Positions 42,901 to 50,740 of a DNA stretch of 64,000 nucleotides are shown here, one piece after another (the first letter of the stretch is position 1; every line of letters starts with the position of its first letter). This stretch comes from Streptomyces montanisoli. GTDB taxonomy: Bacteria > Actinomycetota > Actinomycetes > Streptomycetales > Streptomycetaceae. Made by a program: the position numbers and the translations under genes. The stretch covers positions 1-64,000 of the forward strand of contig NZ_JAGIQL010000006.1 of assembly GCF_017813245.1 (NCBI RefSeq). Direction: 5' to 3'. The notes beneath the pieces are model-generated. The model saw only the letters and a program-made list of their open reading frames with translations, ran no database searches and was not told where the DNA came from.

Positions 42901-43569
42901 CAGCGCGGGCGCCGCGCTGTCCTTGGCGACCGTCCAGAAACGTTCCGCGACACCGGCGACGAAGACGGTGCCGAGCAGGATCCACAGGGCGCGATCCGGG
43001 GTCCAGTCGATCCAGAGCGGCGCGACGATCAGCAGCGCGAGGCGCACGGCGTCGGTGACGATCATCGTCCAGCGGCGGTCGAGCGGGCCGCCGTCGCGCG
43101 GCGGCTTGGACGCGCCCTTCGGCTTGGTGGCCTGGGGCTTGGTGGCGTCCTGTGTGCCCGACGCTTCCGGCTTGCCCGATGCACCCGGCGCTTCCGACGT
43201 CCCCGGCTTGCCCGATGCGCGCGGCTTGCCGCTGCCGGGCGCGAGGAGCGCGGACAGCGGGCCGAGGAGCACGGCCCCGAACAGCAGCGTCGCGACGACG
43301 CGCGCGCCGAACACGGCGGCCACCGCGAAGGCGACGCCGCGGTAACCGGGCCCGAACGACCCGTCGGCGATCGCCGCCTGGAGCGTCAGGACCACCAGGA
43401 CGAGAACCGCGAGTACGTCACCGATACCGCCGGCGAACTGCGCACCCCACAACCGCCTCAGGGGCGGCAGGCGCAGCAGAGAACGCACCGCGCGCTCTCG
43501 TGAGTCCCCGGCAAGTGCGTCGTGGCCGGAGGTGGGGCTCCCGGCCGTTGGCTGCTCGGCTCGCGTCAT
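39910..43569 (-). CDS. tmk: thymidylate kinase fused to an MFS-like membrane domain
   Basis: 1219 residues. The N-terminal about 580 residues hold about a dozen hydrophobic segments like an MFS transporter. A complete dTMP kinase follows (about 595-805): P-loop EGGDGAGKS (603-611), TREPGATPVG, SDRYIDSSVAYQG. A very long charged coil rich in Glu/Arg/Lys (about 806-1010) and a disordered acidic tail end it. Streptomyces have a known protein of this build, annotated there as a membrane protein with kinase activity. It makes dTDP for DNA synthesis, tethered to the membrane by inference. Normal Tmk is only about 210 residues. Confidence 0.9.
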   Translation of the reverse strand: MTRAEQPTAGSPTSGHDALAGDSRERAVRSLLRLPPLRRLWGAQFAGGIGDVLAVLVLVVLTLQAAIADGSFGPGYRGVAFAVAAVFGARVVATLLFGAVLLGPLSALLAPGSGKPRASGKPGTSEAPGASGKPEASGTQDATKPQATKPKGASKPPRDGGPLDRRWTMIVTDAVRLALLIVAPLWIDWTPDRALWILLGTVFVAGVAERFWTVAKDSAAPALLPPPPPEGDAVRPLPDHLDALRRLSLRTSFLAVPAAAFVLLVATLVSNLIGTGVQWFTLHQVGLASYVAAGLFAASVSTLVFLELPDGRTPRPRSPLEGLRLPVRGTSATGGSTTADGSTGTGGSTAADGNAARAAATPRGIRGFFAGADRGRTGAVPVLVLACGAIAAAITSAVAVAVMDARDLDGGPVAFALLVLALTGGTAVGIRRGPKVLPTFSRNRLMVLAIAVTGVALLVMGLVPDTATVLFIALLAGFSAGVAAAAGHTLVELETEERRRARVTEHLQAVVRVFMALAAIVAPLVAAAIGPHHLASGGFVFAHGGAAFTLMLVGALLLPVAAVVLAKTDDRSGVPLGQDLLDAVRGGSDPVQTTTATGFFIAVEGGDGAGKSTQVEALAEWIRAKGHEVVVTREPGATPVGKRLRTILLDVSSAGLSNRAEALLYAADRAEHIDSVVRPALERGAIVISDRYIDSSVAYQGAGRDLSPTEIARISRWATQGLVPHLTVLLDVDPATARERFTEAPDRLESEPAEFHQRVRTGFLTLAASDPARYLVVDAGQGPEAVTTAARHRLDQLLPLSEAEIKAQEEARKAAIEEARRRAEEEAAREAARKAEEERLERERQEELARLRAEEEERKRRELEEARKREIARQEEEARRREEEERRKAEEERRRAEEEERRRVAEEARKAEEERLERERQEELARQRAEEAERRREAERVAYEAEQERLKERAAEEARQRKEDAARRLEKQRKAEEALLRAEEARRREAEESAAETETRHEEAGVSPNETTLRTPIVQQPAPGEDEAKPERHGRGDDADDASGPDDSGGSGGSGDSGGSGGSGREQRDAGGPNRSEGSNSPDNEETATLPRFTDADATVPAASSDERAAETTTLLPQVDPADDTAVLPRVRQEQDGGEPEPFPSGGPEGAAERTREMPQYRPYEQWRGEDDAPAPEPRRRPDWAEETPLDDLPTLADELLGPHEDDDGTNGRRGGRRR

Positions 43570-43750
43570 CCGCCCAGCCTATCCGCAGCCGTTGGCCCAC
43601 CGGAGGTCCTGTCCGTACAAATGAACCAATCCCCATGCCCCATTGGAGGGACAGGGGCCCGCCGCGCCCCGTCTCGCCGGGCACGCGCGTGCGTGTCGCC
43701 TTGCGTGCGGCGACGCCCTGCCCGTGCGGCTACGGCGTGTTCATACGAAA

Positions 43751-43794
43751 ACGGCGCATTCGTGCGGATGGGGACACCCGTACGAACGCGCCGT
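43751..43794 (-). terminator. terminator after topA
   Basis: Arms ACGGCGCATTCGT and ACGAACGCGCCGT pair almost fully around an 18-base loop between the topA stop and the tmk start. On the minus strand the stem is followed by TTTCGTATGA. The rest of this 253-base gap shows nothing else. Confidence 0.6.
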
Positions 43795-43822
43795 CACGAC
43801 GCCGGCCGTCATCCCATGGCCG

Positions 43823-46720
43823 TCAGCCGTCCGTGCCGGCGTCCGGGGACGACGCCGTCGCGGCCTTCTTGGCGGTCGCCTTCTTCGCCGTCTTCTTCGC
43901 GGCCGTCTTCTTCGCGGCCGTCTTCTTGGTGGCGGTCTTCGTCGCGGTCTTCGTGGCGGTCTTCTTCGCCGTGGCCTTCTTGGCGGTCGCCTTCTTCGTC
44001 GCCGCCTTCTTGGCCGTCTTCTTCGCGGGCCCCTTGGCCCGCTTCTCGGCCAGCAGCTCGTAGCCGCGCTCCTGCGTGATCTCCTCGACGCTGTCACCCG
44101 ACCGCAGCGTCGCGTTGGTCTCGCCATCGGTGACGTACGGGCCGAAGCGGCCGTCCTTGACGACCACGGGCCGCTCGCTGACCGGGTCCGTGCCCAGCTC
44201 CTTCAGCGGGGGCTTGGCCGCGGCCCGGCCGCGCTGCTTCGGCTGCGCGTAGATCGCCAGCGCCTCGTCGAGCGTGATGTCGAAGAGCTGATCCTCCGTC
44301 TGGAGCGACCGGGAGTCCGTCCCCTTCTTCAGGTACGGGCCGTAGCGGCCGTTCTGCGCGGTGATCTCGACGCCCTCGGGGTCCTTGCCGACCACCCGCG
44401 GCAGCGACATCAGCCTGAGCGCCTCCGCCAGCGTGATCGTGTCGAGCGACATCGACTTGAACAGCGAGGCCGTGCGGGGCTTGACCGCGTTCTTCCCCGT
44501 CTTCGGCGTGCCGTCGGGCAGCACCTCCGTCACGTACGGGCCGTAGCGGCCCGCCTTCGCGACGATCGGGTGACCGCTGTCCGGGTCGACGCCCAGCTCG
44601 AAGTCGCCGCTCGGCTTGGCGAGCAGCTCCTCCGCGTACGCCGTCGTCAGCTCGTCGGGCGCCAGGTCCTCAGGCACGTCCGCGCGCTGGTGGTTCTCCG
44701 AGTCTTTCTCGCCGCGCTCCACGTACGGGCCGTAGCGGCCGACGCGCAGCATGATCCCGTCGCCGACGGGGAACGAGGAGATCTCGCGCGCGTCGATCGC
44801 TCCGAGGTCCGTGACCAGTTCCTTGAGGCCGCCGAGGTGGTCCCCGTCGCCGTTGCCCGCGCTGGAGGCCGCACCCGCGCCGTCGGCGTTCCCGCCGCTG
44901 TCGCCGCCCTGGGCACCCTCGGCACCCTCGCCGAAGTAGAAGCGCTTCAGCCACGGCACCGAGTGGGCCTCGCCGCGCGCGATGCGGTCGAGGTCGTCCT
45001 CCATGCGGGCGGTGAAGTCGTAGTCGACGAGCCGTCCGAAGTGCTTCTCCAGCAGGTTGACCACGGCGAACGAGAGGAACGACGGCACGAGTGCCGTGCC
45101 CTTCTTGAACACGTACCCGCGGTCGAGGATCGTGCCGATGATCGACGCGTACGTCGACGGGCGGCCGATCTCCCGCTCCTCCAGCTCCTTGACCAGCGAG
45201 GCCTCGGTGTACCTGGCCGGCGGCTTGGTCGCGTGGCCGTCCACGGTCATCTGCTCGGCGCCCAGCGCGTCACCCTCGGCGACCTGCGGCAGGCGGCGCT
45301 CGCGGTCGTCCAGCTCCGCGTTCGGGTCGTCCGCGCCCTCCACGTAGGCCTTCATGAAGCCGTGGAACGTGATGGTCCTGCCGGACGCGGAGAACTCGGC
45401 GTCGCGCCCGTCGGAGGACCTGCCGCCGATGCGGACGGTGACGCTGTTGCCGACCGCGTCCTTCATCTGCGAGGCCACGGTCCGCTTCCAGATCAGCTCG
45501 TACAGCCTGAACTGGTCGCCCGACAGGCCCGTCTCCGCGGGCGTGCGGAAGCGGTCGCCCGAGGGCCTGATCGCCTCGTGCGCCTCCTGCGCGTTCTTGA
45601 CCTTCACGGCGTACGTACGCGGCTTGTCCGGCAGGTAGTCACTGCCGTACAGCTGCGTGACCTGCGCGCGGGCCGCCGTGATGGCGGTGTCCGACAGCGT
45701 CGTGGAGTCGGTACGCATATAGGTGATGAAGCCGTTCTCGTACAGCTTCTGCGCGATCTGCATCGTCGCCTTCGCGCCGAAGCCGAGCTTGCGCGACGCC
45801 TCCTGCTGGAGCGTCGTCGTGCGGAAGGGCGCGGACGGCGAGCGGCGGTACGGCTTCGACTCGACGGACCGCACGGCGAACGGCGACGCCTCGAGCGCCG
45901 CGGCCAGCTCGCGTGCCTTCGCCTCGTCGAGGTGGAGGACCTGGTCGGACTTGAGGCGGCCGTCGGGGCCGAAGTCGCGGCCCTGGGCGACCCTGCGCCC
46001 GTCGACCGAGACCAGCCGCGCGGCCAGCGTGGACGGGTCCGACGCGTCACCGGCGCGGCCGGTGGAGAACGTGCCCGTCAGGTCCCAGTACTCGGCGGAG
46101 CGGAAGGCGATGCGCTCGCGCTCACGCTCGACGACGAGGCGGGTCGCCACCGACTGCACGCGGCCCGCCGACAGGCCGCGCATGACCTTCTTCCACAGGA
46201 CGGGCGACACCTCGTAGCCGTAGAGCCTGTCGAGGATGCGCCGGGTCTCCTGCGCGTCGACCATGCGCGTGTTCAGCTCGCGCGGGTTCGCCGCGGCCGC
46301 CCTGATCGCGTCCTTGGTGATCTCGTGGAAGACCATCCGGTGGACGGGGACCTTCGGCTTCAGGACCTCCTGGAGGTGCCACGCGATGGCCTCGCCCTCG
46401 CGGTCCTCATCGGTGGCGAGGAAGAGTTCGTCGGACTCGGCGAGCAGCTCCTTGAGCTTCCTGACCTGCGAGCGCTTGTCGGAGTTCACCACGTAGATGG
46501 GCTGGAAGTCGTGCTCGACGTCGACGCCGAGCCTGCGCACCTCACCGGTGTACTTCTCGGGTACCTCGGCCGCGCCGCTCGGCAGGTCGCGGATGTGCCC
46601 GACGCTCGCCTCGACGACGTATCCAGGGCCCAGGTAGCGCTCGATCGTCTTGGCCTTGGTCGCCGACTCGACGATGACGAGTCGGCGACCGCCGTTCGCG
46701 GTCTCGCTGGTCGGGGACAA
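43823..46720 (-). CDS. topA: DNA topoisomerase I
   Basis: 965 residues of a type IA enzyme. The TOPRIM part begins RLVIVESATKAKTIERYLG with LATDEDREGEAIAWH; the catalytic tyrosine is in ITYMRTDSTTLS; four C-terminal repeats with (N/A)GRYGPY-type motifs follow. The last about 70 residues are a Lys/Ala/Thr-rich basic tail (KKTAKKAATKKATAKK...) typical of actinobacterial TopA, needed for processivity. The start codon is TTG at 46720, preceded by GGAGAGA. It relaxes negative supercoils. Confidence 0.97.
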   Translation of the reverse strand: MSPTSETANGGRRLVIVESATKAKTIERYLGPGYVVEASVGHIRDLPSGAAEVPEKYTGEVRRLGVDVEHDFQPIYVVNSDKRSQVRKLKELLAESDELFLATDEDREGEAIAWHLQEVLKPKVPVHRMVFHEITKDAIRAAAANPRELNTRMVDAQETRRILDRLYGYEVSPVLWKKVMRGLSAGRVQSVATRLVVERERERIAFRSAEYWDLTGTFSTGRAGDASDPSTLAARLVSVDGRRVAQGRDFGPDGRLKSDQVLHLDEAKARELAAALEASPFAVRSVESKPYRRSPSAPFRTTTLQQEASRKLGFGAKATMQIAQKLYENGFITYMRTDSTTLSDTAITAARAQVTQLYGSDYLPDKPRTYAVKVKNAQEAHEAIRPSGDRFRTPAETGLSGDQFRLYELIWKRTVASQMKDAVGNSVTVRIGGRSSDGRDAEFSASGRTITFHGFMKAYVEGADDPNAELDDRERRLPQVAEGDALGAEQMTVDGHATKPPARYTEASLVKELEEREIGRPSTYASIIGTILDRGYVFKKGTALVPSFLSFAVVNLLEKHFGRLVDYDFTARMEDDLDRIARGEAHSVPWLKRFYFGEGAEGAQGGDSGGNADGAGAASSAGNGDGDHLGGLKELVTDLGAIDAREISSFPVGDGIMLRVGRYGPYVERGEKDSENHQRADVPEDLAPDELTTAYAEELLAKPSGDFELGVDPDSGHPIVAKAGRYGPYVTEVLPDGTPKTGKNAVKPRTASLFKSMSLDTITLAEALRLMSLPRVVGKDPEGVEITAQNGRYGPYLKKGTDSRSLQTEDQLFDITLDEALAIYAQPKQRGRAAAKPPLKELGTDPVSERPVVVKDGRFGPYVTDGETNATLRSGDSVEEITQERGYELLAEKRAKGPAKKTAKKAATKKATAKKATAKKTATKTATKTATKKTAAKKTAAKKTAKKATAKKAATASSPDAGTDG

Positions 46721-47365
46721 CTTCGTTCTTCTCTCTCCGGTCGACGCTCGGCGGGGGCCGACGCCTCGTGTGGGTCAGTGCTCGTGCGGGCCGAGGGGCC
46801 CTCACGACACTTCCGACAGTACGGCGCGGCTCCACGGGACACGTGGTGTGGCCCCTCTGTGACGCTCTTCCGCTGCGGAGTGTGACGGTACAACCCGCCC
46901 CTGTGTCAAACGGCGGAATCCCGCAGCGGCCCCTCGAACGGTAACCCGACTTATGGCGTTCCTGCCGCCGGACCCCTCCCGGCGGCGCGGGACGCCTGCC
47001 GCCCGGCCGGGGCCGCGCCGCGTCGGCGAACGCATTCCGCCGTCCTGCCGCCGGCGTCCCGCCCGACGTGTCCTTAGGCGGCGGGACCGCCCCGTCCACC
47101 GCAGGTCGGGACGGGTACGAGGCCGGCCTGCCACCCCCTGTGCGGCCACGTTGTCAACGTCACCCGGAGGATTCCGCTCCCGCACGGAGCCTGCCCGGTC
47201 GCGGCGCCGTGCGGACGGTTCCGGCGGCGCGGGAGTGGATCACGTACGCCCGAAGGACCACCCCCGCGAAGCGACGAAGACCACGCCGACACCGAAACCG
47301 GCTGCGGGCCGCCCTGGCCCGGCCCGGGGCCGGGAGGCCCGACGCGGCCCGGAGCCCGGCCGGAG
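46721..47365. other. 645-bp gap upstream of topA
   Basis: I see no convincing gene; frames across it are arginine/proline-rich shadows without ribosome sites. It should contain the topA promoter, and a GC palindrome at 47318-47334 may end the methyltransferase transcript. Confidence 0.5.
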
Positions 47366-48946
47366 TCATTCGCTGACCGGCTCCAGGTATCCCTCTCCCA
47401 CCAGCAGCCGGATCGACTCCGGTGTGCGGTCGCGCAGCCGCACCGGGTCCTCCTCGACCAGCTGCGCGATCGCGTCGAGGATGCGGCCCGCGCTGAGCGT
47501 GCCGTCGCAGACGCCCGCGAACCCCGCCCCCACCGTGTCCACCTTGGTGGCCCGGCGCATGCCGCGGTGCTGGCGGAGCACCACGTGCTCGGGGTCCTCG
47601 GCGCCGGGCAGCCCGACCTGCTCCTGCACGACCTCGGAGGCGAGGGTGAAACGGCCGGCGAGCAGCGCCGCGTCGTCGTGCGTCCGCAGGTAGTCCTGGC
47701 GCAGGAAGTGCGCCTCCACGGCCTCGCCGAGCGGCTGCTCGACCGCATGGGGCCAGTCCTCCACGACGATCGACGGACCACCCTGCGCCGCCCCGAGCGG
47801 CGCCTTCCGCAACGTGATCCAGCCGAAGCCGACGGCGTGCGTCTTCCGTGTCTCGAACTCGTCGAGCCACGCGTCGTACAGCTGTGCGTACCGGTCGTCG
47901 TCCACCGATCGGTGGTCGCCGCTGTCCCGGAGCCACAGCTCGGCGTACTGCGTGACGTCCTGGACCTCGCGCTGCACGATCCACGCGTCACAGCCGCGCG
48001 GCACCCAGGAGCGCAGCCTGTCCTGCCACTCCTCCCCCTCGACGTGCTCCCAGTTGGCGAGGAACTGGGCGTAACCGCCCTCGTTGAGGTGGTCCCCGGC
48101 CTGCTGGACCAGCGTGCGGCACAGGTCGTCGCCCGCCATGCCGCCGTCGCGGTACGTGCGCCGGCCGCCGGGGGCGCCGGCGGCGGCCGGGGAGATGACG
48201 AACGGGGGGTTGGAGACGATCAGGTCGTACGTCGCGTCGCCCACCGGTTCGAACAGCGAGCCCTCCAGCAGCTCCGCCTGCTCGACGCCGGAGAGCGCGA
48301 GCGTGAGGCGCGTGAAGTCGAGTGCCCTCGGGTTGAGGTCCGTCGCCGTCACGCGCGACGCGTGCCGCGTCGCGTGCAGCGCCTGGAGCCCGGAGCCCGT
48401 GCCGAGGTCGAGCGCGGAGGCAGCCTGCCTGCGCACCGTGAGCCCGGCGAGCGTGGTCGAGGCGCCGCCCACGCCCAGCACCACGGCCTCGCCGCGACCG
48501 CTCGCGCCCGCCGCGCCGCCGACCGAGCAGCCGAGGTCGGAGACGATGAACCAGTCCTCGCCCTCGGGGCCGCCGTACGGGCGGATGTCGACCGTGGCCC
48601 GTACGGATCCGGACGGCCCGGACGCCGCACCGGCGGCCGCCCCTGCGGCGGCCTCCTCGGCCACGAGCCAGCCGTCGGCCAGCGCCTCGTCGAGCGGGAG
48701 CGCCTGCCTGGCGCGGTCCGCCGGGACGGAGCGCTGCAGCAGGAACAGCCGCACGAGCGTTTCGAGGCGCGAAGCACCGCGGGTGGCGCGCAGCGCGGGC
48801 ACGGTCTCGCTGCGGGCCAGCGCGGCGTACGCGGGGGCGCCGAGCACGTCGAGCACGCCGTCTACGGTGAACTCCGCGGCCAGCAGGGCTTCGCGGAGCC
48901 GTGCGGCGCGGTCGGATGCGGGGAGGCTGGTCTTACTCACCCTCAC
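47366..48946 (-). CDS. class I SAM-dependent methyltransferase (DUF7059-like)
   Basis: 526 residues. A helical N-terminal domain precedes a Rossmann methyltransferase: DLGTGSGLQALHA (motif I, near 178), TATDLNPRALDFT (motif II), and DLIVSNPPFVISP, the NPPF motif of N-methylating enzymes such as PrmC/RsmC types. The C-terminal third resembles no known enzyme. Its substrate (protein glutamine, rRNA or other) is not clear. The gene is conserved next to topA in Streptomyces, as I recall (SCO3545-like). Starts at GTG 48946 or 48937 are possible; neither has a perfect ribosome site. Confidence 0.85.
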   Translation of the reverse strand: MRVSKTSLPASDRAARLREALLAAEFTVDGVLDVLGAPAYAALARSETVPALRATRGASRLETLVRLFLLQRSVPADRARQALPLDEALADGWLVAEEAAAGAAAGAASGPSGSVRATVDIRPYGGPEGEDWFIVSDLGCSVGGAAGASGRGEAVVLGVGGASTTLAGLTVRRQAASALDLGTGSGLQALHATRHASRVTATDLNPRALDFTRLTLALSGVEQAELLEGSLFEPVGDATYDLIVSNPPFVISPAAAGAPGGRRTYRDGGMAGDDLCRTLVQQAGDHLNEGGYAQFLANWEHVEGEEWQDRLRSWVPRGCDAWIVQREVQDVTQYAELWLRDSGDHRSVDDDRYAQLYDAWLDEFETRKTHAVGFGWITLRKAPLGAAQGGPSIVVEDWPHAVEQPLGEAVEAHFLRQDYLRTHDDAALLAGRFTLASEVVQEQVGLPGAEDPEHVVLRQHRGMRRATKVDTVGAGFAGVCDGTLSAGRILDAIAQLVEEDPVRLRDRTPESIRLLVGEGYLEPVSE

Positions 48947-49018
48947 ATTGTGGCGGCTGCCACTGACAACCCCTCGCCGACGCGTCGCATCGGCCCCCGT
49001 CGTGGCCGCGGCCCCCGG

Positions 49019-49591
49019 CTATGAGGCGGACGAGGACGCGGCTCCCGACGGGCTCTTCTTCTTCTGGCAGCTCGGCTGATTGGCGATGGCCTTGCCCAGC
49101 TCGCCCGACTGGAGCTTGCGCAGCGCGTCACCCCCGCCGGAGCTCAACTTGCCGAGCTCGGTGGACACGTCGCCCAGGCCCTGCGCGAACTTGGCCTGGT
49201 CCTTCGTGTCGAGCGCGTCGACCTTCGCCTTGAGCTGCGTGTAGGCCGCGGACGTCTGGTTGAGCTCCTTGACCGCGGCCTTCTGCGTCGCGGCCCCGTT
49301 GTCCACGGGCGGCGCGCCCGCGGCCTTCACGGCGGAGGCCAGCGCCTTGTAGGCCTTGGCGTTGGTCTCGAAGGCCGACGAGTCCACCTTCTGCACCTCG
49401 GCGGGCGAGCTCGCGGTGGTGGTCGCCTTCACGATGGCCGCGTTGGCGTCGGCGATGGACTGCTGCTGGGGCTGCACCCGGTCGCAGAAGCCCTTCGCCC
49501 AGTCGTTCACCTTGTTGTCGTTGCCGCACCCGGCAAGCGTCAGGAGCACCACAGCGCCACCGGACAGCGTGGCCGCTAGCTTCTTCTTCAC
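49019..49591 (-). CDS. small lipoprotein of unknown function
   Basis: About 190 residues. The GTG at 49591 follows GGAAGGGA; the signal ends in the lipobox LTLAGC (near residue 22). The mature part is helical and begins NDNKVNDWAKGFCDRVQPQ, with a second cysteine near the C terminus (PSCQKKK) that could pair with it, and a Ser/Ala-rich tail. It should be anchored to the outer face of the membrane. No enzymatic motif. Confidence 0.82.
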   Translation of the reverse strand: MKKKLAATLSGGAVVLLTLAGCGNDNKVNDWAKGFCDRVQPQQQSIADANAAIVKATTTASSPAEVQKVDSSAFETNAKAYKALASAVKAAGAPPVDNGAATQKAAVKELNQTSAAYTQLKAKVDALDTKDQAKFAQGLGDVSTELGKLSSGGGDALRKLQSGELGKAIANQPSCQKKKSPSGAASSSAS

Positions 49592-49739
49592 CGATCGGTC
49601 CCTTCCGAGGCTTCGGCCCCGGAACATACACGCCGGGCGGCCCGCCGCCGCGCCGCGATCACCCGCTCGATGCCCTATTGAGTCCATTTGTCCGAGGCGA
49701 GAGACACCTCACGCCACCGGCGCGGCTCAGGTCAGCGTG

Positions 49740-50186
49740 TCAGGACAGGGGGACGGCCGGGGCGATGGGCCAGCTCATCCGGATCACGCCGCCGTCGGCG
49801 CCGGAGACGACCTTGACGTCGTCGACGAGGCCGCTGATCACGGCGAGCCCCATCTCGTCCTCCCCGTCGACGTCCGCGTCGTGCGGATCCACGCCCGGGC
49901 GCGCCTCGGGGGCGCCCGCGGCGGACGCGCCGGAGCCCGGCACGTCGTCGCCGACCTCGATGGAGAAGGTCTTCTCCTCCTCCGTCAGCGCCACCTTCAC
50001 GGGGGACGGGATCCCGTGGCTGCGGTGCAGCCCCACGGCGCGGCTGCAGGCCTCACCCACGGCGAGCCTGACCTCGTCGAGCACGGCCTCGTCGACTCCT
50101 GCCCGCCGCGCCACGGCAGCCGCCACCAGGCGCGCCGTCCTGACATGCTCCGGCTGGGCGCTGAAACGGAGTTCAACGGTGGCCAT
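49740..50186 (-). CDS. HATPase anti-sigma factor, BldG partner
   Basis: About 148 residues. A GHKL/HATPase fold with VRLAVGEACSRAVGLH (N box), VGDDVPGSG and DEMGLAVISGLVDDV (G box). It is encoded directly downstream of bldG, like the S. coelicolor anti-sigma factor (SCO3548) reported to bind BldG. As a serine kinase it would phosphorylate the antagonist and bind a SigF-like sigma factor. ATG 50186 has GAGGGGG upstream. An acidic, Gly/Ala-rich insert (residues about 85-108) interrupts the fold. Confidence 0.9.
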   Translation of the reverse strand: MATVELRFSAQPEHVRTARLVAAAVARRAGVDEAVLDEVRLAVGEACSRAVGLHRSHGIPSPVKVALTEEEKTFSIEVGDDVPGSGASAAGAPEARPGVDPHDADVDGEDEMGLAVISGLVDDVKVVSGADGGVIRMSWPIAPAVPLS

Positions 50187-50307
50187 ACGGATCCCCCTCG
50201 AACATACGAGCGTGCACTCTGCACCACTTCCACACGCCTGCGGGGCGGGGGTCCGGGCGTGACCGCCCGGCTCCCCGGCCCCAATCCTCCGAAAGGCCGC
50301 TCCGACG

Positions 50308-50661
50308 TCAGTCGGTCGCGGCCACCGCCTCGTCGACCGTGGTGTGGATCGGGAACACCTTGGTGAGACCGGTGATCCGGAAGATCTTGAGAATGCGCTC
50401 CTGGTTGCAGACGAGGCGCAGCGACCCCTCATGGGCGCGCACCCTCTTGAGGCCGCCCACCAGCACGCCGAGCCCGGTCGAGTCGAGGAAGTCCACGCCC
50501 TCCATGTCGACGACCAGGTGATAGCTGCCGTCGTTCACCAACTCCACCAACTGCTCGCGCAGCTTGGGCGCGGTATATACATCAATCTCGCCACCGACCT
50601 CGACGACCGTACGGTCGCCACCAGGGCCGGACACATTGCGAGTCGACAAGGACAGGTCCAC
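50308..50661 (-). CDS. bldG: anti-sigma factor antagonist BldG
   Basis: 117 residues of a STAS protein nearly identical to what I remember of Bld[19 protein letters not shown], then [22 protein letters not shown] with the phosphorylated serine at Ser61 here (Ser57 in S. coelicolor), and [15 protein letters not shown]. It differs by a short insertion near residue 10. BldG controls aerial growth and antibiotic production by partner switching. The GTG start follows GGAGGATCC. It diverges from the helicase gene across 79 bases; the anti-sigma gene follows 121 bases later. Confidence 0.97.
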   Translation of the reverse strand: MDLSLSTRNVSGPGGDRTVVEVGGEIDVYTAPKLREQLVELVNDGSYHLVVDMEGVDFLDSTGLGVLVGGLKRVRAHEGSLRLVCNQERILKIFRITGLTKVFPIHTTVDEAVAATD

Positions 50662-50740
50662 GGATCCTCCAGCACCTTGCTATCGAGCGGTCGCCCCTCG
50701 GGTCTCCCCGACGGAGCCAGGGGACGTATCGCCAGCCGCG

